Assembly (NCBI GenBank): GCA_930367205.1 | Contig: OV884011.1 | Span: 85,669,474-85,733,473, forward strand | Direction of reading: 5' to 3' | From: Acanthosoma haemorrhoidale | Taxonomy: Eukaryota; Arthropoda; Insecta; Hemiptera; Acanthosomatidae | Length of the DNA stretch: 64,000 nt | In this document: piece after piece, positions 37,901-49,900 of the stretch | How the letters are laid out: the number at the start of each line of letters is the position of its first letter | Position numbering within the stretch: position 1 is the stretch's first letter | Translations under genes and position numbers: made by a program | Notes under the pieces: model-generated | Seen by the model: only the letters and a program-made list of their open reading frames with translations | What the model was told of the DNA's origin: nothing | The model's database searches: none

Positions 37901-40900
37901 ATATTCACTTGCATCGCAGTACCTACCTAGGAAAATATATATTCAATGCTGATTTGTTGTATAAGAATATAGAACCTGAACTAGTTAGCAATGATGTTAC
38001 TATGAATGATATGCTCCATTGAGCATCCTCAAATGAGCAATTATCAAATGTGCATTACAAAAACCAGTGTTGATGCTGTATTGTCAATAGTCATGAGGTA
38101 TTATGTCAAATTCTGTTAGTGGTAGTTTTAGAAATGACAAGGTTCATTGATTATAACCTCCATAATGAAATTACTCTTGAATAATGGCCTTTTGTACTAC
38201 AATAATCGGTTGTTGGTCCCTTTTAGTCTTAAGAAATTACATATTTAAGCTTCTTCATGAAAATCACCTAGGATTTGAAAATAAAATAAATTTTTTTTTT
38301 TATTGGTTGGTGATTTTGTTTAATGTAAGGAGTATCATTCAGTCATGTGAAGTTTGCCTAAGGTTTCTAAGGAGCAAAATTAAAGAACCCCTGTGTCTCC
38401 ATTAAATCCCTAATATTTAACTTCACAAAATATTACTGATCTTGTGTTAACTATAATTTTTAGAAATTTATTAATTTCTAGAGGTATGGTGTATCGAAGA
38501 GGAGGGTGTCAGGTGTTTAGAAAAACTTGGTGTTCAAACGCAGTGGTTGAGGAATATGTGTCGAATGGGTTCTAAAGCTCTTCTTGAACCAACACGAGTC
38601 TTTCTTGGTGCTATAGCTGCTGGTCTTTTGCCGTCCTTTATTGATCCTCCAGATCCAGAAGCAAGCAATCAGGTATATTTAAATGCAATCTATTACATTG
38701 TCAATATTGAAATTATATTATTGGAAATGCATTCTGTGCTGCACTGAATAGCAGTGGGAGCTTATGTAACTAGATTTATAGATATATAGCAATACTTGCC
38801 TTTATTGAAGTCCTGGAAAAATCAAAATCAGATAGACTCACCTTTTTCACTTCCTCCTCAAGCCATTTTCTTCCTTTTTGGGGACTCCAGTCTTCAAATA
38901 TTGTACAAATTATGGGGCTGTTCTAATTAAATGAGCCTGTAATTTAGTACCAAGAGATATGCCAGTGAGGGGAAAACAAAAGAGTGACTAAGAAAACTAA
39001 TTACATTTATTCACAGGATGCTGACATATTAAAATTTTCTCGGAATGTTTCCATTCTGTCTAGCCTGTCCTGCTAAACCCACCGGTCTGTCTAGTTTATT
39101 GTATGGCTCTTTTGACAGGGTCTGGCACGCAGGTTTGCTTTACAAGCTTAAAAGATATTTACCACAGACCCTTTTCCTAATCCTACAGTCCTACCTTTCA
39201 AACTGCTTCTTCCAAGTCCGCTGTGGCTTAGAATATTCTAATTACTATCCCATAAAAGCATGAGTTCTACAGGGCAGTGTCCTGGGTCCCATCCTATATA
39301 ACCTATACACTGCTGATGTCCCCTCTATCCCCAATACCTTCTTGGCCACATTTTCAGATAACACTGCAGTCTTGTCATCCCACTCAGACATGCGTAATAG
39401 CATCCCATAACCTTAAAAAACACCTTGATGAGATCGAGCATTGGTGCAACCAATGGCGGATTAAAGTTAATGAAGCAAAATGTTCCCACATTACCTTCTC
39501 CCTCTACCGCAAGTTTTGTCCACTAGTTTCTTTTAATTCCATTCCTCTCCCTGTATCCGAGTTAGTATGGTACTTAGGCTTCCATCTCGACAAACGGCTG
39601 ACCTGGAACCCACATACGAGGCTAAAAAGACAAGAACTAAACAGATGCTTTGGACAACTGTACCGACTACTTCAAAGGACATGCCATCCCTCAATAGAAA
39701 CCTAATTACTAATTTACAAAGTTATACTTAAACCAATCTGGACTTACAGAATAGAGCTATGGGGGGGGCAGAAAAAAAGTCGAACATCAACCGTATACAA
39801 TCCTTTCAATCAAAAGTCCTGAGAACAATAGTAAATGCCCCTTATTATGTCAGCAACAAAACCCTTCATAACGATTGTAATATACCTTACATTCGTGAAC
39901 TCGTCCCTTCCAAGTTTATAAAATTCCATAGTAACCTATCCAACCACCCTAATCCCCTGACACAGTCATTGCACTGCACCACTCATCCCTATAACCCCCT
40001 CGGACTAAAACGGGCAGTGGCCCCGTGACCTCCTATAAATGCGCAACAGTGAGAGTCCTGGCAATGGCCACTTTCTCCAATCACGTCCTGAGTGTATATG
40101 GCTCTCGTACTCTTGGTCAGCCTCCGCTGGCTTGTATCCGGTGACGCGACTGACGGAGGAGCGTGGGGGACTTTCTAAGACTCCACTTTCTCTTTCACTT
40201 ACAAGGGAGGTGACAACCATGTGGATTTGGGAGGTCTCTGGGCTGTTTGTAAATATTGTATGAACGAGCAATGAATGAAAAATTATAAATATGGTATGAA
40301 TGAGATCATTTATCACAATTACTTATTGCCTAATAAGGCAGATTGTAATTATATCATAATAAAGCTGTTTAATAATAATGAAATTGTATGGCTTTTATAC
40401 TTAACCACTTGCGCTCTAAAGACGTGCCAAGCACATCAAGATGCTTTTGTTCCAAAGCCGGCAACGACGTGTATACCACGTCGATAGGCATTTGTCGCAG
40501 AAACAAAAACGATGTGTCCATCATGTCGGCTAACAGTTAAATCGTTCATTATTCGAGCTACAGTTCCAGAGTGCACGACATCGCTTATAGTCATTGATAT
40601 GGTATGTTGTACAGATTTTTTTACATGAAATTCTCGTAGTTTGCGAGTAGCATTAAATCTTATTATAACGCTGAAAATTTGAATAATATATTTTTTTTAT
40701 TTTAGTCTTATCAACCCATATTATAAAATGAATAATAACAATAATATCAGTAATATTGCTTCGACAAGTACAAAGAGAAAGCAATTTTTCCAAAGGACTT
40801 TTGTAATATCATTGTTACAGAAAGCAATTGTTACGCGAGTCAAACTATAGGAGATGCTCAATTCCTTCCTTGTAAAATGTGGTTGGTTTAGAGTCGAAGA

Positions 40901-43900
40901 AGTTTTTGACAACCTGCCTGACTTGCTCTTCAAAATTGAAGGTTTTTCCATTCAAAAAGTTTTGTAAGGAACAGGAAAGGTGGTAGTCTGTTGGGGCTAG
41001 ATCCGGGGAGGGGGAGTAAGGTGGATGTGGTAAAACAGACCATCCAAGCTCAGTCACCCTTGCTGTATGGCGTCGGTCGCGCATTGTCATGTAAAAGAAT
41101 GAAGTTTTTGCGATTGACACTCTAGGACGCTTTTCATGGAGTTCCTCTTCCACTCTTTGCAACTGCTGAATGTATCTATCCGCAGTAATTTTAAAATTTG
41201 ACTTCAACAACTCGTGGTGAATTATTCCTTGACAATCCCACCATACACACAATAAAATCTTTTTACCATGGATGTTTGCTTTCAGATCTGGTAGGGTTGG
41301 TTGATCCTTATCAAGCCACTGTCCTTTGCGGACTATATTGTCATAGGTAACCCATTTTTCATCGCCTGTTACAATCCTGTTTAAAATAGGCATCATTTTT
41401 ACCCGTGAGAGCAGACTTGTGGCAATTGACATGCGATCTTCTTTATTCCGTTCACTGAGATTGTGAGGTACCCACACTCCTAACTTGCTGACTTTCCCTA
41501 AATTCTGCGGGTCGCGGTTAACAGTTGATTGTGATTTATTCAACATTTCTGCTATACCTCTTGTTGATTGACATGGATTTTGCTCCAATATTGCCTTTAA
41601 AAGGTTGTCGTCATAGTCGGAAGGACATATCTCTAGAACGGAATTTTATAAACCAATTACTAACTGCTCGATCAGTTATTAGTCCTACACCATATACACT
41701 GCATATTTTTTCAGCTGTTGCCCTAACACTATTGCCTTGTTTAAAATCCCAAAGCATTACATGACGAATATGTACTTTTTGACTCTCCATTTCAGAGGTT
41801 AAAAAAAACAGTTAACGTAACATGTATCACACAAAGCAGTTGACAAAAGACTAACTGAAGCCTCTTCTATATAGTGAAAACAAAAATTTGTTGTCATGGT
41901 AACTCATAAATGGTATTTACGAACGAACAATAGATTCTATTTAGTTGCATCGGAAGTTACTTATAACTCGACCTGATAAATGAAATTCATGTTTATTTTG
42001 TGTTATGCATCCTGATAGCACAAGTAAAAAAGCCGAATGTCCAATCCTATTTATTGGTCAAGAAGTAGTATTATCGAGACTCCCATTTTTTGGAAAACAA
42101 TGCCATTACGGAGATTTGCGCAACTCTCCCGTTTTTTACACTTTTCAAATAATGAAGTTAGAGATAAAGATGCTCGTTTATGCAAATCACAAGTTATAAT
42201 AGATTATCTCAATGAAAAATTTATGAGTATTTATACTCCCAATGAATATGTGTCATTAGACGAATCTCTCATGAAATATACCAGTCGAATGTCATATAAA
42301 CAGTTCAATCCGTCAAAGAGGGCACATTTTGGAGTAAAGTTTTATAAGTTGTGCGAGTCTAAATCAGGATATTGTATGAAATTTAAAATATACACAGGCC
42401 AAGATAAAGTGAAAAATTCAATCACCAGTCCTTCTGGAAATGTTACCATGTTTATTTGTACACCAATAGCTAATTTCGGACACACCTTATTTATGGATAA
42501 CTGGTATTCTTCGCCAAACCTGTTTCAAAAATTGCAAATCAATGCCGTAGAGACAGTAAGATGCAATAGAAAGAATATGCCGAAAGAGCTCGCAACAATA
42601 AAGCTGAAAAAATCAGAAGCTATTTCAAGATTGTTCAAAGGTATTATAGCTGCAAAGTGGAAGGATAAAAAAGATATATGGTTATTGTCCACGAAACATA
42701 AAAAAATTGAAATGATGGAAGTGGAGAAGAAGAGATGGAAAAATAATATCACTTTTACAAAGTCCAATATATGAGTATAATGGTGGCATGGGTGGGGTAG
42801 ATCACCAAGATAGCTACCTATCTTCTTTCTCACTTATGAGAAAATACATAAAAAGTTGTAAAAAAGTATTTTTTTACCTAATGGATATTGCACTTTCTAA
42901 TGCTTATGTTTTATTTTCGAAGACATGGAATATACCAAAAAGCAAAAAAATACACGTTTTCAAATTTTCGATCAGATGTGGCAGAACAGATTTTAGAAAG
43001 TGTATGTATGTATGTCTGAATACACAAAGTGTGGAAGGCTGTCTGCTAGTGATATACCACTTCGATTACAATCAAAACAATGGGGCTATTTTCCAAGGAT
43101 TATTCCACCCACAGAAGCTTAAAAAAATCCTCAAAGATGGTGTAAAGTGTGCGCCAAACATAAAAAAACGCAGCAAGAATACTTGGGAGTGCAAGGAATT
43201 GCCTTGTGGCATTACATATTCCAAAATGTTAACCATAACACATTATACAACACATATTACAAAATTTACCATACAGAAGTAGATTATTAATTAACCAGGA
43301 AAGCTATCCCGTCTTTAAAAACGGGAGTGTTGTATACAGTGAAAATACAAATTTTGTTTGTTATTTTATTAGCTCTTTATTTTAACCCATTTTTTTTTTA
43401 TTTCTCTTTCATAGCCCCTTTAAATTTACAGATAATTATAGATCCTCATGCGATCTTTACCCCTATTTAATAATTATCTGTTCAGTATGTTTTTGCCTTT
43501 CCATTGTTTTTTAGCCATTAAAAGAATAGCATGTAATTGTTTGGCCATGTGTAAAAAATGTTGGTTTTCTTATTATACCATACATTATCAATGGTTGGCC
43601 CTGAGATGGGTGTGTAGTTTTGGAAAATGTTATAAAACCGGCGATTTTCTTCTTTTTTGTCATTTTTTTTTTAAAGAAAAGCTTTTGGAGAAACAAATTA
43701 ATAAAACATTTGAAAGTAAATCTTTAATGCAGCTGTTATGGGCATGAAAATGGCCTAATTGAACTGTCTAAACATGTATAAATATGTTAATGTTCATTCC
43801 AAGATCTTATTTTACTTTTTTTAAAATACTGTTTTCTTTTGAAAATAGGGGTTAAAATTAACAAAAAATATAAAATTTAACTTATATATATATATATAAA

Positions 43901-46900
43901 AGTTAAAGTCAGGAGTATGACTGTATTGTATATAAATACGATCATGGGATGTAAACATATCATGATCCTATATGTGTAGGATTGTCAGAATAATAAAGTT
44001 AGTCTGTCTCTTGACCCAAGTGTGTCAGTTCATTTCCCTCTTTCTCTTTTTATCAAATCTTTACCGCCGGAGATTAACTTATATATATATATATATATTA
44101 TTCTAATATTTGCTTGATGCATTAATAATAATATTTTAATTACATATTTTTTATATAATTTTTAAAAACTTTATATTTAATAACTTTTACGTTAATTCAG
44201 GGTTCTGTTAATAATTATATAGGAAACTTCTGGCAAAAGGATATTGGATTTATTTAGAATAACTAAAATTGATATACTAAAATTAAATACGTACGTAATA
44301 AAGAATTCTGTTAAAACTAACATTAAAATGGTACCTTGTAAATTATTCTTAACTGTATACTAATACTGGCCAGTGTATCTTGTGTTGGTGTCTTCGTGTG
44401 GTTCGCGGATCAGCATGCTTGTTCCAATCTGCCGCGCGTGGTTCTATTACGTCTCATGGCTGGATGCAAGTCTGGTGAAAGTGAAAGTCAGAGGCAGTAG
44501 CGTGGGTTGGCTACCTGGGCTTGCGTGTCTCCTGCCTCTTCGGTCCCAGATCTAAGAATGAGGCCTTTTCCTTGTCCTGCGGATCTTTATATTACCTACC
44601 ACTGCCTTCTTGACTCTTCATCTCTTTGGTTGTTCGGATATTTATTACTTTGCTTAAATTAGAAGTTTATATAATAAATGTTTATATTAAATATGATATT
44701 ATTTTTATTTCAATTATTAATAATTAATATGACGACAGTAAAAACGTTCATACTTTCAAAAATGAATCACGGATCGTTATTCAATGCTCGCTAATTTCGA
44801 GTTTATTTAAACAAACACTATTAAAAATCATCATTTTAAAATATCACAACATTCGGGTCCGCTCCGATTTAAAAAATTTTTTGTTTGCTTTACTATTGAT
44901 CTTACATTTACTTGTTCATCATATTAATTATTTGTATTTTCTTATAACTAAATTACAATACCAAAATGTATGTCACCAAAATTTTACATGTACTATACAG
45001 AGATTTTAACATTCAATTATTACAATAATTTTTCATTTTCAAGTCTTTACCTTGCTTGATTGAGATTATTTTCATAATAAGATTTCTAAATTAAATTTAA
45101 TTCTCTAGTCTTTAGATTTAGACTAACACATTTTCAACTTTGATTGTATAGTTAAACATTCTAACATTTTAATACAATATAATAAACTTAAATTTCCAAA
45201 TTCTTACATGGGTGATTGATGTTATCTTATAATAAATTATTTTCAATTGATTTTACTTTTAAGCTTTTCAATGTCTTTTACCATATTTTCAAATTTTATT
45301 TTACAACTAAACATTTTAACACTTTAATACTCTATGATAAGCTTTAATTCCAAATTTTTACATGGGCCTGATTGCTGTTATATTAAATTATTCCAATTGA
45401 TTTTAATTTTCTAGTTTTTCTATATCTTTTACCATAATTTCAACTTTGCTTTTACACTATAATAAACTTTAATTTCTAAACTTTACACGTGCCTAATTGC
45501 CATTTTTTAATAATAGTTTTTTCTATTAATTTTTAATTTTTCATTTTATTTATGTATTTTTTATTTTACTTTTTTACATTTATCCGATTAGCATTATTTC
45601 ATAATAATGAAGTATAACTCTTTTTTCTTTTTCTTTTTATAATTATATTCGATAGTATTAAAAACATCCCTGTGGTTATTTTTAAATTTTGTCAATTTGT
45701 TTATTTGTATGCTTTTTATATTCAACTCGCCAAGGGGAGTTTCATTAGCATGATAAAAAGTGTTAAATTTGACTCTATTCCAATTCAAATTTTTAAATAT
45801 TGTACTTTTAAATCTATTTATAATTTCTATTGGGTCTGAATTTTTTAATTGCTGAATCTCTAAATTATCATGACTGTTAATTATTTGTCTTTCATCAGGA
45901 CCAATTACCGGTTCATTATTTATGCACGTTTTTTGTTTCTCAAATTTAATTTTCCTTTTTAAAGGATGTATTTTTTCATCCAGTTGTGCATTAGAATCTT
46001 TGAAAGAATTTTGTAAATTGTGTTTATTTTCATTAAATTTTTCGCTACTATATCGATTATTTTCGTCAATAATTCTATTCCGTTCTTTAAAACCTTCGTC
46101 TAATATACGATTCTGTCTTTTAAAAACTTCGTCTACTATACGATTCTGTTCTTTAAAACCTTCGTCTAATTTTTTCATCATATCACGTTTCATTTCTACC
46201 ATTAACCAAATTAACTTTTGCATATCACTTTCCTCGCGACGCGATTCATTTACGTTTTCCATGACTGAATTTAACAATACAAATTCCTACCACAAACACA
46301 ATTTTTAACACTTCTTGACCTAACCTTTTAAATTTAAACAATTTTTTGTGACACACTTTATCCAATTAATCCTTTAACCATATTTCCTAAATTAACATTT
46401 CTCTGTTTGCGAGCGCCAAATATTCTAATATTTGCTTGATGCATTAATAATAATATTTTAATTACATATTTTTTATATAATTTTTAAAAACTTTATATTT
46501 AATAACTTTTACGTTAATTCAGGGTTCTGTTAATAATTATATAGGAAACTTCTGGCAAAAGGATATTGGATTTATTTAGAATAACTAAAATTGATATACT
46601 AAAATTAAATACGTACGTAATAAAGAATTCTGTTAAAACTAACATTAAAATGGTACCTTGTAAATTATTCTTAACTGTATACTAATACTGGCCAGTGTAT
46701 CTTGTGTTGGTGTCTTCGTGTGGTTCGCGGATCAGCATGCTTGTTCCAATCTGCCGCGCGTGGTTCTATTACGTCTCATGGCTGGATGCAAGTCTGGTGA
46801 AAGTGAAAGTCAGAGGCGGTAGCGTGGGTTGGCTACCTGGGCTTGCGTGTCTCCTGCCTCTTCGGTCCCAGATCTAAGAATGAGGCCTTTTCCTTGTCCT

Positions 46901-49900
46901 GCGGATCTTTATATTACCTACCACTGCCTTCTTGACTCTTCATCTCTTTGGTTGTTCGGATATTTATTACTTTGCTTAAATTAGAAGTTTATATAATAAA
47001 TGTTTATATTAAATATGATATTATTTTTATTTCAATTATTAATAATTAATATGACGACAGTAAAAACGTTCATACTTTCAAAAATGAATCACGGATCGTT
47101 ATTCAATGCTCGCTAATTTCGAGTTTATTTAAACAAACACTATTAAAAATCATCATTTTAAAATATCACAACAATATATATATATATATATGCCACAGGA
47201 GACGAGATGTCCCACAGCTCGCAAAAAACCCCGTGGCGTTATGGAAACTGTGGGGGAAGGTTTACGAGCGTATTACAGTGGAAAACACTAGGAGGGTAGC
47301 AAGGGAGAATGTGGGTGTCCAACGATATATATATATAGGTAGATAAAATAATATTGTTTTGAATATTCATCCATATTCATGTTAAATTCTCTATGTAAGA
47401 CCCTACCAATGTGCTAAGGCACTGCTTAAAGGTTTGAGCTCACAGACGCATGTTATATTGTAGAGTGTGGCACGGCAACCGAAAGTTAAATCGTTGCACA
47501 AGTAGTTGAACTAAATTGTCCCTATTTTCAGAATTGATAGTTTAGATTTGTTATTTAGATACAATTATGTATATTTGTATGAAAATGGGATTGTCAGTGA
47601 CTAAAATGATTTAGCAAATAAAATTAAATAGTTATTAATCTCAAATACTGAGTAGGTTTTTTAATTACATTCAAAGTTTTTTTTAGAAATTCATTCTGAT
47701 TCCTGTAAGGGTCTCTTGGTATTGTTTCTTCCCTTTTTATTTTGTTTATTTTATAACCATTTTTTATTCATAAGGAGTCAAAAAACATTTATAAAAAGCT
47801 CATAAAGAATAACAGTTTATTTTACAATGCTTCATTTAATATGATCTCAAGTGTTATATGGTTTTAATGCATAATTTATTCTATTTCAAATGTTTCATAT
47901 TAACATAATTAGCTTTGTGTAGTAATAACAATAGACATTTGGGGGCATTCTTTGTTATTGGGAGATGGGTTGGTTTCTTCAAATGGTTTTCATAATGCCA
48001 TTGGTCTGGATCCTACTCATGCTTGTTTAACAAATAGCTCTGGCAAAAAAATGTTCCAGTCTGTCTCCTTTGGCCTTACGAGAACTAACCTCAACAACTC
48101 TCAAAGCCTAACACATGATTATTACGGTGAACATGATTATTGATTTGAATTGACTGGAACTCAATTGAACTGACTGAATCAATGGCTTCTTTGTCTCATT
48201 CCCTGGTATTTGTTGGGACAGTATAAGGGTTTTCCCCCTTTGCTACCAGTTTTAAATCTTATCTCTTATCAAAAAATATTCCATCTTTTCCATTTAATCA
48301 GCTATTAATTTTAAAATAAAACTCAATTTGATCACAAAAATGTTGTTTAATATATATTAATACAAAATAAAATTTAATTAATAATTGGTGATAAAAATAT
48401 TAATTCTTATGGACAAGAATTAAGTTTGACAAAAAGAAATTCAATGGTTAGATCATCTTATTTACTATTATTTATTATTATATTGTAGTATCTAGATGTA
48501 TTTATGGCTAGGTTGAAGAAAGATCTTATGTACTGACCGTATGCCTTGAGAATAGAGCTATTGTTGTTATCGAGGATTGTGCCAAGGAATGGAACAATGG
48601 AAGTCACACTGTTAGGGGATGCACCATTCAATATCTCATTGATTGGCTCTGGGGATTACACAGGATGTATAAATCCAATGCCAACAGAATATGTAAGTAT
48701 TATAAACTTTTTATTTAATTGTTCATAAAATTCAATCTCTGAGGATTAAATTTTGGCTAAACCTGGGTCATCTATGTGGTTAACTTTTAGCGTGAATTGT
48801 ATGCATTTGTATATAGCAAGGAGAAGTTGTGTAGCTTTTGGTAAATTGTGATCATTACAAGTCAGTGCCCAGCTTAAAACAATTATTATGATTTGTGTTT
48901 AAAAATTACTGAATTGTGTTGCATTACACAGTTTGTTGTGGTCGCGATTTTAATTACTTTTTGTAACTGTAATTCACTAAAACCCCCTCCACCAAACCCT
49001 CTCCTGGAATCCACATATATCTTAATGGTCAATTGTTACCCTTAAACCTATTCCATGACTCTCCCCCCCCCCCAGCCTACAACTCTTTGTATCCTCTGCT
49101 ATTTTCTCTCACTTTGACTTTGGCTATATATTCGGTATATGGAAATTTCAGTGATCAGTTGAAGCCAATCATAAACTGATTTGTAGAACTCTTTCTTTCT
49201 GTTGAGAATATGTCTTTTGTTCCAACCCAATTATTCTCATTACCCTTATAAATGCAATGCCTTATATTTCAAATTCTCTCCCTCCTAATATCCGCTATTC
49301 TTCATTCTTACAAACTTTCAAAATCCTCCTATTCCAATGCATTCTCACCATTCGCAGATGCTTGCCTAGCTTAGCTCAGGAACTATTTATTTGTTTGTAC
49401 TATTTTATATTATTGTTAGGCTTGGCTTTTTATTTTTTTTATTATATGCTGATGTTTGGTTGGCACTTTCCTTGCTGTTTATTACTGTTTATTAATTTCC
49501 AGTTTTTATTTTTAATTGAGTATAGTATGTTACTAATATCAACTTTTACTCTTTTTTTCTTAATTGATAAAAGTGCTTTATTTCACATTATTATTTGTCC
49601 TTGCCATGTAGTATTTCTTGTTTGATAGCCATAATTAAATTTATTTGTTTTTACTTTATTATTCATAGTGAATTTGACCCAAGAATAAAATTTTGTTTCA
49701 ATCTATCTAATTTGATACACTAAATAAAATAAGAAGATATTTATCTTGTAATTCCTGATCAATTGATTAATGAATTCATTTTTCACTCATCGTTTTTCAT
49801 AGGGTCACAATCATTGCTATGATTATTTTTATTATTATTATTACTAATGAATAATGCTTATTAGGGTCATCATTTTTATTCATATTCTCCTATCTTTCCT

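Larger units (their letters stand above)
40401..43300 (+). mobile_element. piggyBac element interrupted by a mariner-type copy
   Basis: Starts at TTAACCACTTGCGCTCTAAAG (40401), with subterminal repeats around CGACGTG/CACGTCG at 40467-40485. The transposase region runs from about 42005 to 43270, and a mariner-type transposase on the other strand (40848-41790) lies between. The right end could not be found; TTAA is common here, so the stated end is only the end of recognisable sequence. Confidence 0.65.
44099..47173 (-). mobile_element. Young gag-only LTR retrotransposon with nearly identical LTRs
   Basis: Two direct LTRs of 753 bp each (46421-47173 is the 5' LTR, 44099-44851 the 3' LTR on the minus strand) enclose 1.57 kb. 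I saw one difference between them (44496 A versus 46818 G). LTRs start TGTTGTGATATT. TTTGGCGCTCGC follows the 5' LTR as a putative primer site. Flanks are ATAT at 44095-44098 and 47174-47177. The inside holds one gag-like ORF (45594-46277) and non-coding AT-rich repeats; there is no protease, RT, RNase H or integrase, so it must move with help from a full element. Confidence 0.92.

Noticed and set aside
45922..46308. 128-codon plus-strand ORF in the young element
   Set aside because: Antisense shadow of the repeated coiled-coil gag frame.
44373..46877. Two almost identical 60-codon plus-strand ORFs (starting MYLVLVSSCGSRISM) at 44373 and 46695
   Set aside because: They are the same stretch of the two LTRs, antisense to the element, so duplication of the LTR explains them; no sign of a protein.
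49257..49625. 122-codon hydrophobic ORF that looks like a membrane protein
   Set aside because: Its start is a LINE RT C-terminus and the rest is translated T-rich 3' untranslated sequence, which gives Phe/Leu/Ile-rich peptides by composition.
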